Shown: positions 1 to 12,496 of the stretch, one piece after another | How the letters are laid out: each line of letters begins with the position of its first letter | Numbering within the stretch: position 1 is the stretch's first letter | Origin: Papaver somniferum | Taxonomy: Eukaryota; Streptophyta; Magnoliopsida; Ranunculales; Papaveraceae | Reading direction: 5' to 3' | Length of the DNA: 64,000 nt | Assembly (NCBI RefSeq): GCF_003573695.1 | Contig: NC_039367.1 | Location: 31,644,442 to 31,708,441 of the forward strand | Notes under the pieces: model-generated | The model's database searches: none | What the model saw: only the letters and a program-made list of their open reading frames with translations | Told to the model about the DNA's origin: nothing | Translations under genes and position numbers: made by a program

Positions 1-1410
1 GGCTTGGTTTTTCTTGGTGCGTCCTAGTTAAATCAAGTCAAACATAGCGCACACATGCCTTTCTATTAATAGCTCATCCTCTCTAGAATTCATTACCATT
101 TACAAATGTTTCCTGACTAATGTCCCCTAAAAGAAACCGATTTTCTTAGTTAGTAGAGCGGAGTTGTGACCTTTGAAGGGTTTTCAACTGGACTTGCTTA
201 GATGCTTCATAAGAACTGGACTTGCTTAGGACTGGTTTGCTGCGGGCCAGCCCATACCATCCATACCTATGCTGTTTAATAATTGCTTAAGCTTATTTTA
301 AAATCATGTAACGAAATAAATTAGAAAGAAACAAAATTAAAATCATGTAAAGAAATAAATTAGAAAGAAACAAAAGTCCCATGTTGTTGGCTAATGGTCC
401 TTTTGCCGCTAATTAGTTTTTCTCCGGCCACTACAAACGGGAAAAGTCAAGACACATTGATACATCATGTATTCCTTCAATTTCAGGAAAAGTGATACTT
501 TTATTTCTTTTATTGATTTTGAGACAAAATCAATAAGAGATTTGTGTAAGAAAAGAGAAGCCACTGAAAACTTTGTTTGAAACAAATTTGGATGCCCAAA
601 AAATCCATTCGTTGTATTGAATTAAAAATGTTGCTATGTTGAATGTTTGATGTTATTGTGAATAATACAGTAAATAAACCAACCAAGAACATCTAGAAAT
701 AAAGGAGGCGGAAAATGGTATCAAAAGATGCACGTTAAGGCGAAGATAGAATAATTAAATGTTTTTTTTCCTTTTCCGGTATTAGAAATCTAGTTGTAGA
801 TTGATCACGCAATATGGGAGTGCATAGCGTAATCGCATGCGTCACTCGGCTAGCCAGAGTTTTTAACTCACGGCTTTGATTGCTTCCCTTAGACTAAAAG
901 TCTTCTTCTGTCTCCTCTCATTTGGTTATGATTTTGAAGAAAAATTAATTTCTTATACGTATTCTCAAGAACACATGTCAGAAGCATATTTTATATAGCT
1001 AATATAATAATAATTTGATTATGTACATTATCTTCTATGTCATTTCCATGTCAGTCCAACCTATACGCTACCTACTAGCTAGTCCTCGTATTCACACAAA
1101 ATCCCAAGAATAGCAAACGCAAGTTGCTTTTCGAAAATGGAATTAGATACTGTGCATTTTCGCTTACTACTTGAGCAGTTTATTCCTCCCTTGTTCAAGT
1201 TGTAAACTAGGACCATCCCGGGGAGCTGGTCTATTTTTCTGTCACGTCCACGTCCAAAAAGAATAAACAATCTGGAAAATAATCCGTTTCGTCCTTGGTT
1301 CTAGAAAGCCTGTAATATGAAACATATATATTACACTTAATTGGCTTATTGCAGTTTGCGTGTGATAGTATATGCGCTTTTGAACACCAGTAAGGCAATA
1401 CTCCTTGTTA
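1..1410. other. Intergenic, no gene seen
   Basis: AT-rich sequence without a convincing reading frame. A short stretch near 475-505 (ttcaggaaaagtgatac) resembles one arm of the Stowaway-like MITE at 22148-22252 and may be a remnant. Two near-identical short segments near 320-375 (aaatcatgtaa..gaaataaattagaaagaaac) form a direct duplication of about 38 bp. Confidence 0.5.
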
Positions 1411-1858
1411 GAGCAAGTCCAAATTGTCCAATGACACTTAATTTGATCATTTGCATGTCCACGTGGACTATCGAACTGAGTTTTGGGCAGTGGAAAACAG
1501 GTAAATGATGGGCAATTAAACTATTGGCACCCATTTTTATACTATAAACAAATATATATTAATTCTGATGGGACCCACTTTTGTAATATTTAATGGGGGC
1601 GGTTATTAAAATTTTTTTATGAAAATATAAACTAATTTTCGTTTTAACTAACTTTTATGTTTTTCTTTTGTTTTAATAATGCTATATCGTCTCAAATTAA
1701 TTCGATCGTCTCTGTTGGATTCGTTCGGTTCAACTTGAGTCGTGATGAACAAAACTTTTTATTTGAGGGTTTGTTCATCCGTTTTTATGATTTGTCATTT
1801 CCACTGTAGGTGTATAATAATCAAATCTACCTATTTGATGTGCACACTAGAATTGCTC
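1411..1858. mobile_element. Tourist-like MITE candidate (448 bp)
   Basis: The segment starts gagcaagtcca and ends with the partial inverse (tagaattgctc), and is flanked on both sides by TTA, the target duplication typical of PIF/Harbinger elements. The inverted repeat is short and imperfect (about 9 of 11 positions), so the call rests mainly on the TTA flanks and on its likeness to the element at 30915-31485, which also begins with GAGCAAG. No coding capacity. Confidence 0.4.
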
Positions 1859-4800
1859 TTAGACTCCTTGTTAGATGAGTGCTTCTTTTATCCATATATT
1901 GAATCTTATGACTATTTCCAAACATTTCCCAATTGCCTTTCCACGTCAGTTTAGGAAGAGCCTAGGCTCAGCGGTTGTTTTTTATTAGTATCGTGAACGG
2001 GTAATAATTGCCCGGTTTTGGGAAAGAAAACGGATAGTGTTGTCCGTTTTAAAATTTATGGCCCCACTTATACAAATTTTAAGTCAAAATAGATAATGAT
2101 TATCCGTTTCTAAATAAATTACACATTTTTTAGGCTACACACCACTTTTTTCTCCATGGATCACACCAAGTTATAAAGGTTTTAATCTGGAAATAGGTAA
2201 TCATCAATCAGTTTTCACTTTTTTAAAACAGCCAACCATTGCCCGATTGAGAACTCTTCCCGCAGGGATTTCCCTCAATAAAGAACATTAATGGGAAGAG
2301 GGGGAATATACCACGACTTTTGCGAATGGGAAGGGGTTGGGAAGCTTCATAAGACCCAGTCTTACTTAGTCCTGCACACTATTGTGTGGTTTGACTATTT
2401 CCCAACAGTTTCGTGCCTCGTATATTAATAATACTGATCTTTGCATTAAAATGGGTGGCCAGAAAGGACTGTAACATTAGACTCAAAAATACGTCCGCAA
2501 AGGGCTGGTGACCTAAGTGTGACTTACAGATAAACCACAAAATGGTTGTACTCTGAAAATTGTGTAAGCTAGAGCCAAAATGCGAAGTGATTTAAACTTC
2601 AGCGTATTATTTGTTCGGCCTTTTTCATTTCGTGTAAAAATAAATGGTTTCAACATGACAAAATAGGATTATTTAGAAATAATTTCAAAAATCTTTCTTC
2701 ATATATTTTTTATAGCGACTTAATTACCTCCGATTAATTAGTAGTTAAATAGAATTTTGGTTAGTTGAGTCATAGTTAGTTTGGCTAAAGAACTAGAATT
2801 ATAGATTTTTAGAGAGAAAGAATGTGTTAAGTTAGAAGAACAAATAGAATTTGTGGGAATAAAAAGGAAAATTAGGTTATTGGGGGTGATAACAAAAATG
2901 GATGATTACACCAATAACAAGGAAGTGATTTATAGAGTCCAAAAAGAATCACGATTTTCAATATTTGATAATCTCGAATCAACAAGATCATAACGTTTTA
3001 TCCTACGAATTGTTCTTAAATCAGCCGTAAAATGAAGAATATTTAATGAAAAACACCGAGGAGGCGAGGACAATCTTATGATGATAAAGAACGTCAATCG
3101 ATTCTCAGTTATACCAAATTTGTCAAAACTCAACCATCACATTTGGCAGTGAAACGAATAACACAAGCCGATTAAAGTACATAACAATTCATAAAAAAAT
3201 GGGTTATAGTATATCGACAACAAACAACATACATTTTCTGATGACTTTTTAATCCTTTGAGGCAGAAAATTTATCTAGTTTTTTGGGTTTTAATCGTCAA
3301 ATTAGTACTTACCTTTGTTGCCAATTAAGGTATTTAAGAAATTCAAAAAATAGGGTTACACTATAATCGGAAAGCAACTATATTATTACTTATCTGCTGG
3401 TGCTAATTTTAAAAACACAACATTAATTGGGTTTATACATCAAGAAAAATCAATCGGGTTTTTACGAAATCCCAGTCGATTGTTTTCGGTGCTCTTCACT
3501 TACGAAGAATATCAAGAACAATGGTGAAACATTTTGTATAAACTCTGCTGACTTTTTCCCGGTGAAATTAAGAACATTAATTGATAGGTAATTTATATCC
3601 ATGACTGTCAATTCCTGGTAATTTTTTGTTCGTTTGAGGAGCTCCACTCTACACCTGGTCAGGGAGGCTCTCAGCCTCCTTCATATTGGAAAAAAAGGAA
3701 GAAGAAGATAAAACACATAATTTAGATGATAATGTGAAGTAAGTTAGATTTCGCGTAATATAAGGGTAGTAAAGTAATTTTAAAATGAAAGATGACTTAA
3801 TCGTTTTACATCCTTTGGACACTCCTTATCATCGTAACTTATTTGGCTTCAAAATTAGCAGCCTCCTAACATGAGCTTTTTCCCTTTATATATTCCAATT
3901 ACACTCGTACTACTAAATGAATTTTGGATTTCTTTTCTTACACTACTCTTACACCAATTCTCCATGTATATAAGTTCATTATATTAAAATAAATTTACTT
4001 TAAAACTCTCAAGGGGTACTTTTTCTAAAATCTACAGACGGGGGATTCCCTTATGAGTTTCCTATACATATCCTCGTAAACCTCTGTTCATTTAACACTC
4101 AGTTTCATTTTGTAAAAAATGAAATGTTCTAAGGTAAGTTACTCTTTATTAATTTTTAGGTGTTAGACTTGTATTAATTTTTTTTTAATTTGAATTTGCA
4201 GTGTTCTTTCTATCATCAAGTTATGTGGACCGAAATTACACAAAAGTTCTTTGTGTACTTTTCTATACTTTGTGTGGAAAAAAAAGTGGTTATGGTTTCT
4301 TCAGATCACAGAGTCTAAAAGTTCTAAAAATCCAACGAGACTGTATCCGAAATATCAAAAACAAAATTATGGATAATTCGAGTGGTTACACATTGCCATC
4401 AAACTAAGTAGAAACGTTTCGGGTTCGTCCAGGTCCCATTACACTCTTCAAACTCTCACGTGTTATGGTTGTTTTGACTGTGGTGGAAAAGATTATTTAA
4501 CTTAGGATTTACCTTGGGTTGAATTGCGGTGCATCGTTAAGTGTTGCACTGGTGTCTATAATTTATTTGGATCGACGTTACTTCGTGGATGGTGATATTT
4601 GCTTTTTTATTTTTTATCAGTACGAACAAGTAATTCATTAATTAAGCTAGTCGACCAAGGAAAAGATATAACCATGCTCATGTTTCATCCTCTATTGATA
4701 TCCATCTTAAAAGGAACAATTATGAAGAGATATTATACATTGTACCTTAGTGAACCCATTAGATGTTGAGTTTTGTTACTAAGATTTTAAGTTTTACATT

Positions 4801-5261
4801 CCAATGAGTTATTCAATATTAGCATTTATTTGAAGTTCTTAATCTTATTACATGTAAAACGAATATGATATTTCTGACTAATACTTGCCATGTTTCTGGA
4901 TATTCGTAAAATTATTTGTCAATCACAAGATGTGCACCCAAGGTATATGTACTTATGGACTCTGCTTTGTGAAACAAGGTGGTTAGACAACTAATAATAT
5001 TCTCTAATCTTACCTTGTGCTTAAAACATAGTTGTAAAAGAGGTGGAGGACGACCTTCATATTTTACCAGTCCATCTCACAAAATCTTATCACCATATAA
5101 TTTCCATTTTTCCATTAAATTTTTTAGTCTTAGTTATTTTAAGAAATCTAAGCCCATTGCAAACTTTTATTTTTCATTTATTCTCATATTGCATGGACGA
5201 TCACGTTACCAACATTGTAACCATGAAACAAACATGTAAAACATAAATAGAATGAATTTTT
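1859..5261. other. Intergenic, no gene seen
   Basis: About 3.4 kb of AT-rich DNA. The frames present are short and contain low-complexity residues; none has a domain I recognise. There are short local inverted segments around 1985-2045 (acgggtaataattgcccg and related pieces) that suggest eroded MITE sequence, but no clean ends could be fixed. Confidence 0.5.
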
Positions 5262-5730
5262 GATGACCCGAAAAATTACGCCTGCTAAAAAATTCCCTAG
5301 CATGACGAACCTCCCGATGTGCCACTCATAACGCAGTGACCGGGTCGTAAAGCCTCACTTTTTCGTTTGGAAAGTGCACGTTGATTTGCTGGCAAGCATG
5401 AAGCGTTCAACCAGCATACCTAAGCACCTTCAACCAGCACCCCTTTCCCATATTTATCATATTGATATTTTTAAAAGTCGAAAGGTGGATATGATGGGCA
5501 TTTACCAAGTCCATCTTTGTTTCGCAACAGCGAGTTCCAAAAGTAGCACCATGGTGGTGTAAATTTTAATTATGGCCTAATTCCCAAGTTAAGTATTGTG
5601 TCATTGTGATGCAATATCTCTCTTATCCAACATCTCACTGGCATGATGCATCATTGTGGTGTAACTTATGTTCCAGGTTAACATGCCGTAAAAGCGCAAT
5701 ACAAGATTGAGAGCATACATCATGCGAGCA
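5262..5730 (-). repeat. Probable 3' LTR (short copy)
   Basis: It shares ordered blocks with the segment at 6528-7790: the start (cgatgtgcca..cgcagtgaccg), the middle (taagcaccttcaa, then gatgggcattta) and the end (agtagcaccatggtggtg). It lacks about 0.75 kb present in the other copy between these blocks, so one copy suffered a deletion or the other an insertion. Confidence 0.45.
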
Positions 5731-6510
5731 GTGCCAGTGTTACATTATTACCCCTTTATAGAAATTTTGTCCTTGAAATTTAAAACATAAATTATTACGG
5801 GAAAACTTCTTCAGTTTGGATTTCATGAGCATATGTCACATACCACGTTGCTCAGAAGTCACAAATGGTTTCTTGAATTTGTTATGAACAATAATGAAGA
5901 CTTTCTGATCATACGCCCCATAATGCATACCCATGAATCCTAATAGAGTCCACAACACTGCCGAGAATATATATTATGATTCCCTAAGAATGCATCACAT
6001 ACCACGTATTCCGGATTTCTAAAAGGATATATCAGTACAGGATCCTAAATTCATGTCCCTTACCGCAGTACTCAGGAATCCCAAAGTTCACAGTTTGGCA
6101 AGGATCATCGAAATGAAAAACAATTATTAGCGCAATATTCTAAGGATCAAACTCTAATTACAAAGTAGTCATATGCAAGCCTACTATTTAGATTAATGGT
6201 CTTCGGAGTTTCCACTCATAAGTGGGAGATAGTCGGAAAGCAGCTAACAGATAGGAATGATCAGTCTCATTTTCTACCTACCCTTTTGAATGGTCTTCTG
6301 GGTCGCCATTTAAGCCTTACAAACTCACAACACCCGACTTAGTCTAACACTATTCTAAAGGAAGTGGCGTAGCATTTACGACTTCTCTTTACACAATTGG
6401 TATACTCTTCCAACTGATTATGTCCCTTTTAAGAAAAAGTTTATAGTCTCATTGAAAAATACTTGCTGACGAGTCTATAATGCACAGTCCCTAGTGTTAT
6501 CTCGGAACTT

Positions 6511-6524
6511 GCTCTGATAACAAT
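6511..6524 (-). other. Primer-binding-site-like sequence
   Basis: On the minus strand this reads ttgttatcagagc, two changes from the common plant PBS TTGGTATCAGAGC complementary to initiator tRNA-Met. It lies immediately inside the right-hand LTR, which sets the direction of the element. Confidence 0.45.
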
Positions 6525-6527
6525 TAT

Positions 6528-7790
6528 GATGGACCAAAACTCCCCGATATGCTATTCATAACACAGTGACCGAGCCGTGAAGCTTCACTTCTCGCCAAGT
6601 AAATACACGTTGATTTTCCTTTATAAACATGCTTTGCAAGCATGATTCCTTAAACACATCTATTACACCCTTTCACTCACCCTTGCTCTACGAAGGGTGG
6701 AAGTCCATAAAGGCTAAAAATGATGCATATTACATACATAACTGACTTCTGAATCCTGTCCAGGCATAAGGCATGTCTTCGACTTGCATATAGGTCGTTG
6801 CAAGCCTATTTACATCTTCCTTACTTCGCCTTAGCATTAACCTGAAAATATACATTGATATTTTTCGTGCAAAAGGTGTGTTAGTCAGGCTCAATTCATC
6901 ATATTGCATTATATCATTCTTTATGATGCAAGTGGCTTATGCAAGATCCCTAACTTGGATAACAGCTTAACTTTCAATTCTTGGCTATGCCCAATTATCA
7001 ATTGGTGTGTGACTACGTCGAGAAGATTGATAAGAAGTATGAGCATCCCCCGAATGGATTGCAACTTACCTCATCAAGCATGGGAACACTTATCTCTTGC
7101 ACCGCATCGCCAAGCTAGATGATATGAGTTACCATAATGTCGTAATTAGACAATCACCTTGCAATTAGATGATAAGAGAGACAAGGTGCAGTACCACTAA
7201 TGCTGCAACTCATTGCGCCTGCCTACGTACTCATCTCAGTAACTTAAAAATATCAAGCATGGACCACAGTTCATCAAAATTGCGGACGAGCAACTAAATC
7301 CAACTCACGTTTCAAGGCGAAATCCAAGCAAATCCTAATATTTATAGGCTAAAGGGTCCTTCGCAAATGATGCACAAAAGTGTGCGTCATTGTTTTATCC
7401 TTCGGAACGCATCGTGGTGGTGCATTCTTAGTTTATCAACAATGATTCCTAAGCACCTTGAAGCTCTCTCTAAGTAATAAAACGCGACATAAGGATATGT
7501 TTATGCATCATATATATGCTTAACCGGCTAATCTTTGAAGCTTATTACATTTTCCCATAATCCACCTTCAAGCAATACCCCTTCCCTATATATGTCTTAT
7601 TTACATTTTTAAGAGTAGGAAAAGGGGAGATGATAGGCATGTATCAAGTTCACCTGATTTCATGACAATGAGTTTCGTAAATAGCACCACAGCGGTGCAA
7701 ATTTCAATTCTGGGTTGATGCCCGACTTGAGTATTGTACAATTATGGTGCAACATCGCTCTTGGCCAGTTGGCCTTTAGTCATGTTTATT
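6528..7790 (-). repeat. Probable 5' LTR (long copy)
   Basis: This is the longer partner of 5262-5730. It begins (plus-strand view) with atggaccaaaactccccgat and shares the cataacacagtgaccg, cctaagcacctt and tagcaccacagcggtgc blocks in the same order. The extra 0.75 kb lies between about 6665 and 7440. Confidence 0.45.
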
Positions 7791-8314
7791 TTTAGCACAT
7801 AAATCCAATTTGTCTAGACTGATTTACCATGTTTCTATGCCTTTAGCCATGTTTATTTGTACACCCAAATCGTAGATTATTGTGGCATGTCCTCTAATAT
7901 TTTATGACTACATTAAAATTTAGTGACCATACAAAGATTATTATTATTATTATTTTATCTTTTGAGATAACTTGAAAAATTGTTTGTTTAAAGTTCTTTT
8001 GAAATAAGTGATTTTAGACAAACCGCTTAGTAGAAAACTTTGACACGGTTCTCTCTTCAACCAAACCTTCAACGAAGAAAATTGGAAACTCCTTCAAGAT
8101 GAAAGGACGGCCTCACACAAATATCGATCAACCGGAAAACAAATAAGTTATGTGATATTTAAGAACGAGTAGTTCCGCTAAATCGTCCAGTTAAACTATC
8201 CTAAAATGATCCAGGGACTCGCCTCCCCACAGTTAGTTCCTAGGAGCCTATTTTTAGGTGAATTGTTTCTCATTTAATGAGAAAAAAGGTTTTGAGATGG
8301 TTTAAAATGATGGG
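7791..8314. other. Intergenic, no gene seen
   Basis: Spacer between the LTR remnant and the PMD element. It contains a short (TTA)n microsatellite near 7940. The CCGAWT motif that fills the neighbouring element is absent here. Confidence 0.5.
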
Positions 8315-8322
8315 ATATTTAT
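8315..8322. repeat. Target site duplication, left (8 bp)
   Basis: The sequence atatttat here is repeated exactly at 16498-16505, directly outside the two terminal inverted repeats. An 8-bp duplication fits hAT or P-type integration and is at the short end for Mutator-like elements. Because the terminal repeat can be read as starting AT, one or two bases of the boundary are ambiguous. Confidence 0.75.
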
Positions 8323-8342
8323 CCTCGTGTTTTTAGGGGCCA
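8323..8342 (+). repeat. Terminal inverted repeat, left
   Basis: cctcgtgtttttaggggcca, the inverse of 16478-16497 with 19 of 20 positions matching. A 14-nt part of it (8332-8345) occurs again, inverted and exact, as a subterminal copy at about 16454-16467. Confidence 0.8.
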
Positions 8343-9202
8343 TCAATTTATACCCATCCAAAGACTCTAGTTAAGGGGTACCCTATATGATATTGAAGTT
8401 ACATAAATGCCCTTCTAGTAAAACCGTATAAAAACCAAAGAAAAAAAAATTCTACTCATTTCAACTCTTCTTCTTCCAGTTTCATATCTTCCGATTGTGG
8501 AAGAAAAAAAAATTTCCCTCGTTCAACCGAAACATTGCCGCCAATCGTAAAATCAAAACATCGTCGATTCGTTTATAAAATAATGGATAAGGGAAATGTA
8601 ACCCACAGACCTAGAACCAAAAATGTTGCTCGGGGTATCGATCCAAAGATTGGGATTTTAACAATAAATAAAGAAATTCTTGCTGCAAATGAAGAAGAAC
8701 GCGAAGAACGCGAAGAAGAAGTACCCGGCAATGTAGTCGGTGGTGGCGATTCCGATAGTCAAACACTTCGTCAACTTCAAATGGACCCAATTAGGTAAGA
8801 ATCTATCATTTTTGGTGTTTATTTCGCTTTAATTCGACGAATCGAGAAAAAAAAATTCTAGGGTTTTCGGTTTTTTATCCAGATTCGGGCGATATTCATG
8901 CTTATTTACTTCCGAATGTAGTCGTGTTCTTCGTTTCTCAAGAACATCGACGGTATTCGGGAGATATATTTGTTGGTTATCTGCCGAATATTGTTGGCCA
9001 TATCTTCCTGGATACAAACTGGTAATAATCGGTAGTTTGATGAATTTTTTGGCTTCCGAATATATTTAAGTAGACACACAGTATTCGGAAGTACACTCAC
9101 TACCGAATATATATATTGAAAAAATCTCAAAATTTCTGATATAGGAAAAATCCCATTTTGGGGCCAGTATTTATTCGGAAGACAATATAATGTTTTATAC
9201 CT

Positions 9203-9535
9203 CCGATTGCGTAGGATAAAATTTTAGAGTTTCTGAACTTCAGTTGATGAATATTCGGTTGTAAACATGTTTAAATATATTCCGATTGTTTTTCATTCGG
9301 GAAAAATATGTGTCTTCTTACTTCCGTATTTGTTCATTTGGGTTATAGTTGTGTACTTTGTCTTCTGATTGTGTAGGATGAAAAATTTAGAGCTTCTGAA
9401 CTCCAATTGATGCATATTCGGTTGCAAATATGTTTAGTTAGCTTTCGATTGTTTTGTATTCGGGAACAGTATGTGTCTTTTTACGTCCGAATGTGTACAT
9501 TCGGGTTATATTTCCATACTTTGTCTTCCGATTGT
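9203..9535 (+). repeat. Two-copy direct repeat (about 165 bp) in first PMD intron
   Basis: The block starting ccgattg(c/t)gtaggat at about 9203 and again at about 9367 shares the order gagtttctgaact, gaatattcggttg, gattgttttgtattcgg and tatgtgtctt. The copies are diverged and carry the CCGAWT motif at equivalent places. Confidence 0.65.
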
Positions 9536-10870
9536 ATAGTTTGTAAATATTGTTCCTTTCTTTGTTGTTTAGACAAAGTCGAGAAAGGAGGAAGAAAGTG
9601 ACAGCTAGTGCTAGGAGGGAAAGGAGTGCCAAAGAAAACAGTCAACAAGGAGTGCAACCAAGTGCTGAAAAAAGTGTAGAACAACAAGGCAGTGAACAAG
9701 GGGTGCAACCAAGTGTTGAACAAGCCGGTCAACAAAGTGCAGAACCAAGTGTTGAACCAGTTGATCCAGTGCCAAGAGTAGAAGAAGAAGGACAACCAAG
9801 TGGTACCCAAAAAGCCAAAAAAGGAAAAGATGGTGTAAAGAAGGATATTGCTAAGAAAACATCACATCTTGTCCCTCAGCACTTGAAGAAGAAGGGTATT
9901 CCAGCAGGCACAATCCTTGGGCTACCGGCGGATGGAGGAAAATTGCTATTTGGATACAAAGACTCATGGGACAGAGAAATATACGAAACCGAGGTAATAA
10001 AATTACTATTTTTTATTAATGTATTGTATATGTGTTATATCGTAATATTTGTATTAAGGATTTTTTTATGTACTTTAATAGGATCATCAAGATGCGGTCC
10101 GTCTACTCAAACCTACCGCCGCACCAACAAAAATGCTTGCGTGGCCTTTATCCGGTGAATGCGAAAGGTTCAAGTCAATTGTTGCCAACTCGGGGTTAGC
10201 TAATGCCGCCGAGAATTCATTGTTGGAACATGATCGTGTGTCCATATCAGCGTTCGTGGAGAGAATGTATCCTGAGACCGATACTTTCCATATGCAGTTT
10301 GGGGAGATGACGATTACTCCGGATGATGTTGTGCATATTCTTAACCTTCCCGACCAAGGCACAACTGTGAAGTTTAACTACACAAAGAAGTTAAGTTGGG
10401 TACAACTTTATGCTCTAACTAAAAAGTGCTTAGGTTGGGATGAAGAGACAACAACAGCAGAGTTTAGGAGGCATGCAAGTTACTGAACAAGACAGATCAA
10501 CATTACAACTTTGATGAATATGTTCTGAGGCACCTTGGAGAAGGAAAAGAATGGAACGTTAACTGATGAGCAAGTGAACCACGCTGCCACCGCATATCTC
10601 CTTTGTGTATTGGAATGTGTCATATTCCCCAATACTTCTGGCAACCGGATCGACGCCAACCTTATACAACTTTTGGATCCCCTCCATGAAGTCGGTCACT
10701 ATTCTTGGGGCACGGTATGCCTAGCATTCTTGATGAAAGAGTTGAGAAAGGCTTCGAGGCTAGGAACCTGCCAAGTTGCCGGGAACGTGGCTCTATTGCA
10801 GGTTTTTTCTTTAACTCTATAACTCACTCTATAGTTATTCGGTAGACAATACATATGATGCATATCCATA

Positions 10871-11340
10871 ACTCCAAATGACGCATATTCGGTAGGAAAT
10901 GATCCATCTCTTTTTCCGAATGTTGGTTATTCGGTGGTTAGGTACTTATTTTGTTTTCCGATTATATACAATCGGAAATATTCTTTTGATATTAGAACCG
11001 AATATACATGCCAGAAAAGCTATAGGTTAATGAACTCCAAATGACGCATATTCAGTAGGAAATTATCCATCTCTTTTCCCGAATGTTGGTTATTCGGTGG
11101 TTAGGTACTTACTTTGTTTTCCGATTATATACAATCGGAAATATTATTTTGATATTAGAACCGAATATACAGGCCAGAAAAACTATAGGTTACTGAACTC
11201 CAAATGACGCATATTCGGTAGGAAATGATCCATCTCTATTTCCGAATGTTTGGTATTCGGTGGATAGGTACTCAGTTTTATTTTCGATTATATATAATCG
11301 GAAATAATGTTTGGAAATTACTACCGAATATACACAATCT
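10871..11340 (+). repeat. Three-copy 163-bp tandem repeat in a PMD intron
   Basis: actccaaatgacgcatattc starts at 10871, 11034 and 11197, an exact 163-bp period. Each unit holds several CCGAWT/AWTCGG sites including tccgattatatacaatcgga, a near-palindrome. The third copy is the most diverged. Confidence 0.85.
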
Positions 11341-12496
11341 ATTTACTAAAACTTGGTTTCTTATATATATATGCATGGATCTATGACCACTTCCCTATCA
11401 TGAAGTTGGCCAGAGAGAACCCGGTGTGGTGCAAAGGTACTCCTAGAGGAACAAAGTATATATTTGAAGACAACCGTTCTAGGACAAAAGAGCAGCAGTT
11501 GATTCGCATGAGGGAGATTTTGGACCAATTGAAGGCCTCGGACGTATGATTTGATCCATACAAGGAAGATCGAGCCAGTGGGCATATAAATGTTCGGTCG
11601 GACTTGTCCCTTTATTTTGGACCATTGTGGCACCCCACAGGATATGTGATGTATAACCCCTCTAGGGTGATGCGACAACACGGGTATATACAACAGCAAC
11701 CTGTGGAGAAAATGGGGGATTACTACAAATTGGAGTTGGAGTTGTGCTCTTGTAGTGGTGATAATCTCACGATTTTTCACACAGGCCCACCTACTGTTCT
11801 TGATAACTGGGATAAGAGGAATGACTTCATTATCGACACTGGTAAGCGAACCAACCGAGGTGATGAAAATTCTCCAGAATATATGAGTTGGTATAACAAG
11901 GTATCAAATCCTTTGGTTATCCATGAAATCAAATCCAACACTACTGCGGCGGGTTCAAGTTATAATTGTATCATCAAAGACAAACCAGCTGGTTATGATA
12001 GACTGGTGCGTGTTCTTATATTTTTGTTCATTTTATATTATTCCTATAAATCTTAGGTAATTACCGTTTGATGTTATGTCATTACGTATAAAAAACAGGT
12101 GAATAGGTTCAAACGTGTTTCCAAAATGTTAACTGCATGCCTGAAGAGCGGAGATCCCATGCCAGCTGAGAAGATCAAAGAGGCTAGAGATCTAGTTAAT
12201 AATATGGATAACGAAGATTATGCTGCCCAGTTTGGGGAGAAAGTCACGAAGAGGCATCATCCCAAGGTGGCAGTATCAAAGACGGGTAAAAGAACTCTAG
12301 CTTCATCGAGCGCTGAAGCTGCTCCAACTGAATCTGCTCCAACTGAAGGTGCTCAAACTCGTGGTCGTGCAGGACTGGGAGGTAGTCACGGTCGTAAAGT
12401 AAAGAAGAGCAAATAAATAACAATGATTTGTGTTGTACATTCGGAAGTTTGGGTAACTAAGTTAGACAAGTTCAAATGACAATGATTTTTGTGGTA

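Larger units (their letters stand above)
5262..7790 (-). mobile_element. Eroded LTR retrotransposon, minus strand, no coding capacity
   Basis: Two diverged direct repeats flank about 0.8 kb of non-coding sequence. Between them, next to the inner edge of the right repeat, the minus strand reads ttgttatcagagc, close to the TGGTATCAGAGC primer-binding site complementary to initiator tRNA-Met. That places the 5' LTR on the right and the element on the minus strand. A purine tract (aaagggg on the minus strand, near 5752) lies just before the left repeat where a polypurine tract belongs. No gag or pol frame remains, so it is a non-autonomous or deleted copy. Ends are approximate. Confidence 0.5.
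8583..12416 (+). pseudogene. Plant mobile domain (PMD) protein gene, broken
   Basis: Exons fit as 8583-8794, 9573-9993, 10082-~10801, ~11371-12005 and 12099-12416, with GT-AG borders and matching phases at the first two introns and the last. The N-terminal part is low-complexity (Glu/Gln/Ser/Pro repeats, Lys-rich patches). The PMD begins near 10130 with a MLAWPLSGECERF segment followed by FHMQFGEMTITPDDVVHIL, the family hallmark, then HYSWGTVCLAFL near 10700 and AWIYDHFP near 11371. The tail is basic (GRKVKKSK). PMD proteins are plant-specific nuclear proteins (MAIN/MAIL family) also found in transposons. Damage: a frameshift before the TGA at 10484-10486, a second near 10540-10555, no AG acceptor before 11371, and an in-frame TGA at 11547 where Trp is expected. 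A spliced product would be truncated. Exon borders in the damaged part are inferred from homology. Confidence 0.75.

Noticed and set aside
4979..5246. Two overlapping plus-strand frames of 67-86 residues
   Set aside because: Low-complexity Phe/Leu/Ser-rich translation of AT-rich DNA, no conserved motif and no second exon.
9481..9810. 109-residue hydrophobic minus-strand frame
   Set aside because: It is the antisense of the Gln/Ser/Pro-rich PMD exon 2, and its aromatic/leucine-rich content follows from that.
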